Position numbers and translations under genes: made by a program. A model generated the notes under the pieces. That model was not told the origin of the DNA. It was given only the letters and a program-made list of their open reading frames with translations, and did not search any database. From positions 1 through 64,000 of the forward strand of contig JAKPQA010000032.1 of NCBI GenBank assembly GCA_029547025.1: DNA of 64,000 nucleotides, given 5' to 3'. Source of the stretch: Armatimonadota bacterium (GTDB taxonomy: Bacteria; Armatimonadota; Zipacnadia; UBA1398; JAKPQA01). Positions 16,466 to 24,900 of the stretch are shown piece by piece (position 1 is the first letter of the stretch; each line of letters opens with the position of its first letter).

Positions 16466-17488
16466 CTAGCCGAACTGCTCCAGAAACCGGATGTCGTTCT
16501 CATAGAACAGCCGGATGTCATCGATGCCGTACTTGAGCATTGCCATGCGTTCCAGCCCGAATCCGAAGGCGAAGCCCGTGTACTTCTCGGCATCATAGCC
16601 CACGTTCCGGAGCACATTCGGATGCACCATGCCGCACCCACCCAGCTCGATCCAGCCGGTGTACTTGCACGTGGGGCACCCCGGGCCATCGCATAGGTGG
16701 CAGCTGAAGGACACATCTCCGCCCGGTTCGACGAACGGGAAGAAGTCGGGGCGGATCCGCAGGCGGACGCGTGGGCCGTACATCTGGCGGAAGAACTGGA
16801 GGACAGTGCCCTTCAGATCGGCAAACGAGATCCCCTCGTCCACAACGAGCGCCTCGACCTGATGAAAGGTGTGCGTGTGCGTGGCGTCGACGGCGTCCCG
16901 CCGGTAGCAGCGCCCCGGCCCGAGGATGCGGACGGGAGGGGGCTGAGCCTCCATGACTCGCGCCTGGATGGCGGAAGTCTCCGTCCGCAAGAGCAGCCCG
17001 TCGGGGAGGAAGAACGTGTTCTTCTCGTCCATCACGGGATGGTCGTCGGGGATGTTCAGCGCCGAAAAGTTGTACCAGCGCGTCTCGATCTCGGGGCCCT
17101 CGACGATGGTGAAGCCCATGCCGATGAATATCTCGCACATCTCGTCGAGGACGCGTGCCATGGGATGTGGTCGTCCGGGCCGCCGGCCGCGCCCGGGCAG
17201 AGTGACATCCAACCGGTCGTGCTCGGCGGCGCGGCTGGCCTCGGCGGCCTCGAGCGTGGCCCGGCAGCGCTCGATGGCCTCAGAGACCTGTGCCTTGGCC
17301 TCATTGACGCGTCGGCCGAACTCGGGTCGCTCGTGGGCGGGCACGTCTTTCATACCCCGGAGCAGAAGAGTGAGTTCCCCCTTCTTGCCGAGGGCGCGCC
17401 GCTCGACGTCCGCAAGCTCTGCGGTCGAGCCGGCCGCGCTGATCTCGCCCAGCAGCTGGGCCACTAGCGCGTCGATCTGAGCGCTCAT
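16466..17488 (-). CDS. pheS: Phenylalanine-tRNA ligase alpha subunit
   Basis: PheS is the catalytic subunit that charges tRNA-Phe. It has 340 residues with an N-terminal coiled-coil arm, class II motif 2 region (GPGRCYRRDAVDATHTHTFH) and motif 3 (FGFGLERMAMLKYGIDDIR). A cysteine group, CHLCDGPGCPTCKYTGW, as found in several bacterial PheS proteins, may bind metal. The ATG overlaps the trmH stop as ATGA and has ggggag upstream. The beta subunit gene pheT, usually next, is not here: the following gene is on the other strand. The enzyme needs both subunits, so pheT must be elsewhere. Confidence 0.95.
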   Translation of the reverse strand: MSAQIDALVAQLLGEISAAGSTAELADVERRALGKKGELTLLLRGMKDVPAHERPEFGRRVNEAKAQVSEAIERCRATLEAAEASRAAEHDRLDVTLPGRGRRPGRPHPMARVLDEMCEIFIGMGFTIVEGPEIETRWYNFSALNIPDDHPVMDEKNTFFLPDGLLLRTETSAIQARVMEAQPPPVRILGPGRCYRRDAVDATHTHTFHQVEALVVDEGISFADLKGTVLQFFRQMYGPRVRLRIRPDFFPFVEPGGDVSFSCHLCDGPGCPTCKYTGWIELGGCGMVHPNVLRNVGYDAEKYTGFAFGFGLERMAMLKYGIDDIRLFYENDIRFLEQFG

Positions 17489-18324
17489 AACGTCTCCCCT
17501 GTAGGGCCAACCGCGGCGGCGGCACTGCGGCGTTGCCGCAGGAGCTCGAAGGCCAAGACGGCGGCCGTGGAAGCCACATTGAGGGACTCGGCGGCAGGGG
17601 CGATCGGCACGTGGATGCGCCCGTCGCACAACTCCACAGCCCGATCGGAGAGCCCGTGGGCTTCGTTGCCCAACCATAGCGCGCTGGGCCCGCGGACGTC
17701 AACACAGTGCCAGGCCTCCCCGCCGCCGGCGCAGGCCGCCCAGTGGCGCGCCCTCGGGAGGACGGTCCGAACTGCTTCCGGCTCCAGAACCGCGACCAGT
17801 GGCAGCCGGAAAAGGGCTCCACAGGCCGCCCGCACGGCCTTCGGCGAGAAGGGATCGGCGCAGTGGCCGGCGAGGACCACACCCGACATGCCCGCCGCGT
17901 GCGCTGTGCGGAGAATCGCGCCCAGGTTGCCCGGATCGCGGACATCCTCGAGGACGAAGGCCGCCAGCGGGCCCTCCGTCGCAAGGGGGGCGTTGCCCTG
18001 GGGTAGGTGCAACAGCCCCACGGCATCGACCGAGGCATCGACGTCGAGCGCAGAGTCGAGCACGTCGGCGGCGCAGGCGATAAGGCGAGCGCCCGCCTGA
18101 CGACAGTCCGTGGCCAGAGACTCGGCCGCGTGCTCGTCGCGGGCGGGACGCCGCAGGAGCACCGTGTGGACCGGCCAGCCGGCGCGCAGCGCCTCGCCGA
18201 CCAAGCGGTCGCCCTCAACCGCAAAAAGCCCCTCTCGCTGGCGAGCCTTGCGTTGGCTCAGCAGACCGCGGAGGAGCTTGATGGCTGGGTTCTGTCTGCT
18301 CGTGATGATCGATGGCTCGGACAC
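17485..18324 (-). CDS. TrmH/SpoU-family RNA 2'-O-methyltransferase
   Basis: A SPOUT (knotted) methyltransferase of 279 residues that would methylate a ribose of rRNA or tRNA with S-adenosylmethionine. An N-terminal substrate-binding part (SRQNPAIKLLRGL, EGLFAVEGDRLV) precedes the three SpoU motifs: VLEDVRDPGNLGAILRTA, LWLGNEAHGLS and VPIAPAAESLNVASTAAVL. The exact target cannot be told from sequence. Its stop overlaps the pheS start, and it follows rplT, a common arrangement in bacteria (rplT-spoU-pheS). Confidence 0.92.
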   Translation of the reverse strand: MSEPSIITSRQNPAIKLLRGLLSQRKARQREGLFAVEGDRLVGEALRAGWPVHTVLLRRPARDEHAAESLATDCRQAGARLIACAADVLDSALDVDASVDAVGLLHLPQGNAPLATEGPLAAFVLEDVRDPGNLGAILRTAHAAGMSGVVLAGHCADPFSPKAVRAACGALFRLPLVAVLEPEAVRTVLPRARHWAACAGGGEAWHCVDVRGPSALWLGNEAHGLSDRAVELCDGRIHVPIAPAAESLNVASTAAVLAFELLRQRRSAAAAVGPTGETL

Positions 18325-18369
18325 GGTATGGTCCGGGAGGCCTGGAGCGCCGCACGCAGTCGGCTTCCG

Positions 18370-18729
18370 CTAGGCTGCCAGGGCCTCCTCTGCGGTCTTC
18401 ACGATCTGAGCGAACGCTTCGGGGTCGGTGACGGCGAGATCTGCGAGGACCTTGCGGTCGAGTTCGATCCCTGCCTTCTTGAGCCCGGCGATGAACCGGC
18501 TGTAGGGCATGCCGAGGGCCCGCGTGCCCGCGTTGATCCGGGCGATCCACAGCTGACGCATGTCGCGCTTACGCTGACGCCGGTCGCGGTACGCGTAGCG
18601 ACCCGCATGCATGACCGCCTCTTTGGCGCTCTTGAACAGGTTGTGTCGCCGGCCCCAGTATCCCTTGGCCTGCTTGATGATCTTGCGGTGCCGCCGGTGG
18701 GCGGTCATGCCGCGCTTCACTCGTGCCAT
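18370..18729 (-). CDS. rplT: 50S ribosomal protein L20
   Basis: L20 binds 23S rRNA early in large-subunit assembly. The product is 119 residues, standard length, beginning [16 protein letters not shown] and including [13 protein letters not shown]. In many bacteria L20 represses its own operon by binding the rpmI-rplT leader. It follows rpmI in the conserved thrS-infC-rpmI-rplT order. Confidence 0.97.
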   Translation of the reverse strand: MARVKRGMTAHRRHRKIIKQAKGYWGRRHNLFKSAKEAVMHAGRYAYRDRRQRKRDMRQLWIARINAGTRALGMPYSRFIAGLKKAGIELDRKVLADLAVTDPEAFAQIVKTAEEALAA

Positions 18730-18801
18730 GGTGTCTCCTCGTTTCCCCGGCCTCGCAGTCCGGTAGGGCCCAGAGGCCTGCCTGTCTCCCTCTGCGCGCC
18801 G

Positions 18802-18999
18802 CTAGAGGTAGGGCACCATCGTCCGCACCAGGCGGCTGTCCGACTTCCCCACCGCAGAGCCTTTGCTCAGCCGCCGCTTGCGGCTCCCGGACTTCTTGAC
18901 CTTGAAGTGACCGTTGTTGGCGGCGCCGTGGATCAGCTTGCCTCCACCCGTCGCCCGGAACGTCTTCTTGGCCCTAGAATTGGTCTTCATCTTCGGCAT
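18802..18999 (-). CDS. rpmI: 50S ribosomal protein L35
   Basis: A 65-residue ribosomal protein. It begins PKMKTNSRAKKTFRATGGG and is lysine/arginine-rich throughout, as expected of L35. The frame is open 15 codons upstream, but ATG at 18999 is the family start and has aaggag nine bases ahead. It lies between infC and rplT. Confidence 0.96.
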   Translation of the reverse strand: MPKMKTNSRAKKTFRATGGGKLIHGAANNGHFKVKKSGSRKRRLSKGSAVGKSDSRLVRTMVPYL

Positions 19000-19171
19000 A
19001 TCCAGCCACTCCTTGGCACCCATCAACCCGGTACCCAGTCTCACACGGGGCCCGCGCTCGCCGCGGGCGAACGGGCAACCGTGACACGAACCAGCCCCCC
19101 GGTTGAGCCCTCTCGAACCTACCCGGGCGCTGGTGACGCACCGACTCAGCAGGGGGGTGTAGCCTGCAGTT

Positions 19172-19684
19172 CTAGCGGTTCTTGGGCGTCATGATCATAA
19201 TCATCATCCGCCCATCCATGGCCGGCCGCCGCTCCACTTCCGCGATGTCAGCGAGTTCCTCGGCGACCCGCAGGAGCTTGGCCGCGGCGCGGTCGTGGTA
19301 CTGGTGCTCACGCCCGCGGAACATCATGTTGAACTTCACTTTGCGGCCCTGCTCCAGGAACTTCCGTGCGATGTTCTTCTTGGTGTCCAGGTCGTGATCG
19401 TCGGTCGAGGGACGCACGCGGACGGTCTTCATTTCGGTGGTCCGCTGGGTCTTTGAGGCGTCCTTCTCCCGCTTCCGGAGGTCGTACTTGTACCGGCCGT
19501 AGTCCATGATCTTGCACACGGGCGGGTTGGTACCCGGCGAGACCTCGATCAGGTCTAGCTCCCGCTCCTTGGCGATTGCCAAGGCATCCCGCGGGTTCAT
19601 AATACCTAACTGCTCGCCATTCTCATCGATCACGCGTACCTCACGGGCGCGGATCCGGTCGTTCACCCGGAGCGTCCTGTTGAT
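19172..19684 (-). CDS. infC: Translation initiation factor IF-3, probable ATC start
   Basis: IF-3 keeps 30S subunits free and proofreads the start codon. Typical segments are IRAREVRVIDENGEQLGI at the N-terminus and RPSTDDHDLDTKK and KVKFNMMFRGREH in the C-terminal domain. The first ordinary start is GTG at 19666 (164 residues), but the family normally has several residues before RVNxxIRAREV. In frame, only ATC at 19684 supplies them (INRTLRVND), and a GGGGG run lies nine bases before it. Rare AUU/AUC starts are known for infC and let IF-3 repress its own synthesis. The thrS stop is three codons upstream in the same frame, so translation is probably coupled. Confidence 0.93.
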   Translation of the reverse strand: MNRTLRVNDRIRAREVRVIDENGEQLGIMNPRDALAIAKERELDLIEVSPGTNPPVCKIMDYGRYKYDLRKREKDASKTQRTTEMKTVRVRPSTDDHDLDTKKNIARKFLEQGRKVKFNMMFRGREHQYHDRAAAKLLRVAEELADIAEVERRPAMDGRMMIMIMTPKNR

Positions 19685-19690
19685 ACTACG

Positions 19691-21616
19691 TCACCCCCGA
19701 AGATTCGCAAAGAAGTCAGCGCAAAACGCCGCCAGTTCCAGGCGCCCTAGATCCTCGCCGGAGCGTTTCCTTACGGACACACTGGCCTCTTGCACCTCGC
19801 GGTCTCCGACCACGAGCATGTACGGAACCCGCTGGATCTCCGCGCCGCGGATCTTGTATGCCACCCGTTCCTGCCGCTCGTCGATCTCGGCGCGGATCCC
19901 GCGAGCCAGGAGATTCTGACGGACTTGGCGCCCGTAGTCAATATGGCGGTCTGCGATGGGAATGACCACGGCCTGCACCGGCGCGAGCCAGGTGGGGAAC
20001 GCGCCTGCATAGTGTTCTATCAATATCCCGATGAACCGCTCGATACCGGCCAGCACCACACGATGTACCATGACCGGCCGGTGGAAGCCACCATCCTCGC
20101 CCACGTAGGTCAGGTCGAACCGCTCCGGCAGGTTGAAGTCGCATTGGATGGTTGGCCCCTGCCAGTAGCGGCCGATGGCGTCCTTGAGTTTGATATCGAT
20201 CTTCGGCCCGTAGAATGCGCCGCCGCCCGGGTCTACTTCGTAGGGCAGTCCGGAGCGGGCCAGAGCAGCCTCGAGTGCGCGCGTCGCGCGCTCCCAGACG
20301 TCATCTGACCCTACTGACTTATCCGGTCGGGTCGCCAGGTAAACGCTGAACTCCTCGAACCCGAAACTTTTCAGCATCTCCCGGGCGAAATCCAGCACGC
20401 CGATGAGCTCGCTCTCGAGCTGTTCGGGGGTGCAGAAGATGTGTGCATCATCTTGCGTGAACCCACGGACGCGCAGCAGTCCGTGGAGAACGCCAGCCCG
20501 CTCGTGCCGGTACACCGTGCCGAGCTCGAACATCCGCAGCGGCAGATCGCGATAGCTCCGCGTCTGGCTGCCGTAGATGAGCAGATGCCCCGGGCAGTTC
20601 ATGGGCTTCACGCCGTACTCGCGTTCGTCGATCTCCGTGAAGTACATCGGGTAGCCCGTGTCGTAGTGTCCCGAGCGCTTCCACATGTCGGCCTTGATGA
20701 GGTGCGGCGTCCAGACGATCTGGTAGCCCCGTTCGAGGTGGCGGTCTGTGAGCCACTGCTCGATCGTCCGCTTGAGCACGGCGCCCTTGGGGAGGTAGAA
20801 GGGAAGCCCGGGGCCGGCATCGTCGAAGATGTGGAACAGCTCGAGCTCCCGCCCCAACTTGCGGTGATCGCGCGCCTCCGCTTCCTCAATGGCTTTGAGG
20901 AAACCCTCGAGTTCGTCCTTCGTGGGCCAGGCCGTGCCGTAGATGCGTTGCAGCATCTGCCGGCGCTCCTCGCCCCGCCAGTAGGCTCCGGCCAGACTCA
21001 GGAGCTTGAAGTGCTTGCCGAGCCTTTTCGTGTCCGGGACATGCGGACCCCGGCAGAGGTCGACGAAGGGGCCCTGGCGGTAGATGGTGATCGTCTCGTT
21101 CTCTGGCAGTTCGCGGATGATCTCCTGCTTGTACGGGTTGCCCGCGAACAGCTCCAGCGCCTCGTGGCGCGTAAGCTCCTGGCGGCTCACCGACAGGTTG
21201 CGGTCGACGATCTCGGCCATGCGTTGCTCGACGGCGATCAGGTCCTGTTCCGTCAGCGCCGTGGGTAGGTCGATGTCGTAGTAGAACCGGTCGGCCAGCG
21301 CTGGCCCGATGGCCAGTTTGGCCTCGGCAAACAGCTCCTGCACCGCTTGGGCCATGAGGTGCGCGGCGCTGTGCAGGAATACCTCACGCCCCTCGGCGTC
21401 CTGGGTCGTCACCAGCCGCACGTCGGCGTCGTCGCGGAGGGGAGTGGAGAGGTCCACCAGCACGCCATTCACATAAGCGGCCACGGCCGCCTGCGCCAGT
21501 CTGGCGCCGATCTGCTCGGCCAGCGCGAGCACCGTGGTGCCGCGGGCCACTTCCATCGGCGTTCCGTCGGGCAGGCGCACACTGATCGTGCCGCGCTCCT
21601 GAGATCCAGGACCCAT
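19691..21616 (-). CDS. thrS: Threonine-tRNA ligase
   Basis: A class II synthetase of 641 residues. Domains in order: TGS (ISVRLPDGTPMEVARGTTV), the editing domain (HSAAHLMAQAVQELF and the later DLCRGPHVP), the catalytic core (KPMNCPGHLLIYGS, YRHERAGVLHGLLRVRGFTQ, DDAHIFC) and the C-terminal anticodon domain (APVQAVVIPIADRH). The zinc-binding Cys of MNCPGH and the His of DDAHIF are present. ATG at 21616 has aaggagggg five bases upstream; the longer frame is not used. It is the first gene of the thrS-infC-rpmI-rplT run and has a structured leader. Confidence 0.96.
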   Translation of the reverse strand: MGPGSQERGTISVRLPDGTPMEVARGTTVLALAEQIGARLAQAAVAAYVNGVLVDLSTPLRDDADVRLVTTQDAEGREVFLHSAAHLMAQAVQELFAEAKLAIGPALADRFYYDIDLPTALTEQDLIAVEQRMAEIVDRNLSVSRQELTRHEALELFAGNPYKQEIIRELPENETITIYRQGPFVDLCRGPHVPDTKRLGKHFKLLSLAGAYWRGEERRQMLQRIYGTAWPTKDELEGFLKAIEEAEARDHRKLGRELELFHIFDDAGPGLPFYLPKGAVLKRTIEQWLTDRHLERGYQIVWTPHLIKADMWKRSGHYDTGYPMYFTEIDEREYGVKPMNCPGHLLIYGSQTRSYRDLPLRMFELGTVYRHERAGVLHGLLRVRGFTQDDAHIFCTPEQLESELIGVLDFAREMLKSFGFEEFSVYLATRPDKSVGSDDVWERATRALEAALARSGLPYEVDPGGGAFYGPKIDIKLKDAIGRYWQGPTIQCDFNLPERFDLTYVGEDGGFHRPVMVHRVVLAGIERFIGILIEHYAGAFPTWLAPVQAVVIPIADRHIDYGRQVRQNLLARGIRAEIDERQERVAYKIRGAEIQRVPYMLVVGDREVQEASVSVRKRSGEDLGRLELAAFCADFFANLRG

Positions 21617-21929
21617 TGAGACCCCTCCTTCTCCCTGCGGATGCAGTGCGCCACTATCAGTCACTATCGGCACCTGGGGGGTGTGTGTTCAGCGCCACAA
21701 GCGCAACAGCCCCCGGCCTCGCGGCCGAGGGCTCGGCTCCTTGTGGATGACGGCCCGGTTCGCGATCATGGACCAAGGCCCATGCTCGCACCCGCCCAAG
21801 CACCCATTAGTATAGCCGCCGAGTCAAGAACGCGTGCTCGGGGCACCGGTCATGCGGGCCGCGTCAAAGCCCGTGCGACATGGCGGAGACCCCCTCACAG
21901 CGGCAGCTCGGACGGGGCGGCGTCGGCCC
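21617..21929 (-). promoter_or_regulatory. thrS upstream region with long hairpin and a possible -10
   Basis: No gene is seen in this gap. At 21695-21746 a 7-bp outer stem (ccacaag at 21695-21701, cttgtgg at 21740-21746) encloses an 11-bp stem (21708-21718 with 21723-21733, one mismatch) with loop tcgc. Read in the thrS direction it lies 79 bases before the start, so it may be a leader structure that controls thrS; it could also terminate the upstream glycosidase gene. TATACT at 21814-21809 (minus strand) resembles a -10, but no -35 sits at a proper distance. No T-box sequence was recognised. Confidence 0.4.
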
Positions 21930-24900
21930 TCAGTCTGCCCGAACCAACGTCAGGCCCATCAGGCCCAAGACGGCCTCACTGCAGGTGGCGCGCAACTCCA
22001 CGCGGACCAGCCTCCGCGCCGGGTCGCACGGTAGCCGCAGCGCATCGGCGTGTGGCACGGACAGGCCGGGGTGAACGAACCCGCCTCCCTCGAGCCGCCC
22101 CAGAGGCACGGGGATCCCTTCCAGGCTGAAGTGCTGGAAGTAGGCATCGAGGTTGAATGGCGGTATGAGAGACGTCGTCTCGGGCTCGCCATCCGCATAG
22201 TGAAGCACGATCTCGCCGTTGGGGACGTAGTTGCGCATGGGGTGAACGTAGCTGAGCAGCAGCAGCCACACGGCTTGGGCGTGAGCGTCGACGCTCAGCG
22301 TTACGCCGGCCGGGAACGGCTGTGGTGCCCAACTGCACAGGGCGATGAGGCTGTCGGGTTCTGCGCCCAGAGCGGCCCGCGGCCATCCGGCCACCAGAAA
22401 GCGCACGCCGTTACCCGCCCTGAGCACACGCGGAGTACCCGGTCCCAGCGCGATGCCGGGGTTGCCCCACCAGCCCTCGAGCGGGGACGGACTATCGGCG
22501 TAGTCGAACACGAACGGCGTAGCCGCCATCCCAGCCGGTGTGGTGTTGTAGGCATGGGTCAGGTCCACCAGAACCTGCCGGTTGGCCTCCGCCTCGCCGA
22601 GCGGGGGAGCATCGGCTCCCAGCGGACGCCCGGGGTCCCCGGCAACCACGCGCACCGTCGGTGGGCCACCGGGCTGCTCCTGGACGGCTAGCTCGACCCG
22701 TACTTGCGGGCGAGGCCCGGGTTCCGGGGGCGCCGCAGGCGCTCCGACCCGAACGGTAACGGTCGATTCTGCCTCCGCCGGAGTCGTCACCGTCTCTCCG
22801 TCGACGCCCACTCGCACCCGCTTCGCAACTGGCTGCGGCGTCCGGATGTGCAGCGTCGCGTGGTCGCCGTCGCGGCGGTACTCGTACTCCACGTCGGGCG
22901 TGCGAATGCTCGCCGCGGTCCAGTCGGACGGCAGACCCGGAGTGATGTCGATCCGTGCCTCGTGCAGTGCCGGCTCGATGCCGAACAGCCCCCTGACCAC
23001 GACATGAGTGAACGGGTCATCGGAGTCCACATCCTCCCGGTCGCCTCCCCCCGCCCCGGTGTTGGCGATGCCCATGTTGATGCCAGGGAAGTCACTGCGG
23101 AACGATGACAGGACTGCGGTGCGGAGGTAGGGCCACCAGAGGTCGGCGTCACCGCACCGGATCCCCGCCAGCGCGGCGAGGCAGGTGTCGCCGGTAGGTA
23201 CCCACTGCGTGCTCCAGCGGATGGGGAACCACCCGCTGACTGCGAGCAGGTTCACGCCCGGGTTGGGCTCGAAGCCGTAGTGCCGCTCAATCCACCGCAT
23301 GGCGGCCCGGCCGCGATCGGGCGTCAGTAGACCCGCGTTGATCGCGAGGTACTGCTCCCAAGTCTGTCCCTGGGCGCGCCAGATGCCATCGGAGCCGATC
23401 GACCCCAGCCGGCCCCGGTCGTCTCGCCACAGCTCGAAGAGGATCCGCTCCCTGGAGCGTTGGGCTTGGCGCGCATACTCTGTGGCCGCGGCATCGTCTC
23501 CGGCCACAACTGCGAGCCTCGCCGCGCAGTCTAGCATGGCCCAGCCGGTGGCACTCGGCGCCGCGGCCTTCGGCCCCTTACCGTTGGAGTCACAGTTCCA
23601 GTACTCGTACCACGAGCGGAATAGCCCGTCGCCGTCCGGATCGTTCTGCCGGCACTCGCAGGCAACGGCCCGCTTCACTGCTGGCCAGAGGTCGCGCACG
23701 AACTGAGCGTCGCCCGTCCAGGCGTAGTGCCACCAGACCTGGTCCACCCAGTAGGGTGTGTTGTCCTCGGCCACGAACGGGGCTAGCGACGGCGACACCC
23801 AGCGGATGACCCCATCGTCGGCCTGCATCGCGCCGTAGAGCCGCAGGCAGTCGGCCAGTGCCTGATGGTCGCCGCCCCATTGCTTGCCCTTCCAGCCCGT
23901 GGAGATATGCGAGTACATGTGCCAGAAGTGGGCACCAAGCACGAGTCCCGGACCGTAGCGGTGGTACTCGCTGACACAGCGAGACCAGTTCACCAGGGCG
24001 TTGAGGTGCTCGTCGGGCGTGTGGACGTGGAACTCCCGTCGCCGCGCGTCCCAGTGCTGCCGCGTCCGCAAGAGCTCGGCCTCGGCGGACCGCCGGAGCG
24101 ACGCGAAGTGCGCCGCGGGCTCGAGAGCGGGCGCCATGTAGCAGTCGTACCACAACCGCTTGAGCCGGTCGCGCTCGTTTGCCCAACCGGAAGCGTTCGG
24201 CGTGTCGAGACGTGCCATGACCTGTTCGGCGAGCTCGTGATCATGCTCGGTGATGCCCCAGGTCGCGACGATGTGGTAGATCCGCTGTGGCTCCGACGCC
24301 GTGAACTCGGCTCCCTGACCGGAGCTCTCTTGTGTGATGCGCCCCTCGCTCGGGGTGTCCCATCCGGCCAACACCAGTCCGTTGGGGAGGTTCGCCTCCG
24401 TGATCCTCACGGCGCCGCCGGTCATCTCCGCCCGGTTCGCGTTGGCCTCGGTCGGATCCCACCAGATACCGCCAAACCGCCACTGCAGACGCGTGGGCTC
24501 ACCGAACTCGACGCGGCACACCATGCCGTGGAAGCTCAGGGTCGGTGCCACCCAGATCGTCGCCCGCCAGGAATCGTCCGGCGCGCGCACCGTGTAGTCC
24601 GTATAGCCCGGCCGGAACTCCGTGACCGTGTCCGTCAGCTCGTCGAGCCACACCGTTCGGCCGTCGCCGAGCGGAACGCCCAGCCGCAGCGTCCCCATGG
24701 CCGGATAGGTGCCGCCCTCCGAGGCCCTGGGGCGCGGCCACAGGGGGTACACCCGGTCCGTCGAATACGCGCCGCAGCCCATCACCGAGTCCATGCGAAA
24801 CAGGGGCACGTCACCGGTCCATAGGCGGTTCATGCCGTGGACGATGGGCCGGTTGAGCTGTCGCCGGCTGCCGGCGATTCGGAATCCGCCGTCTTCGATG

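Noticed and set aside
21809-21827. TTGACT and TATACT as a full promoter for thrS (minus strand)
   Set aside because: The two boxes are only seven bases apart, too close for a sigma-70 promoter; TATACT alone is kept as a possible -10.
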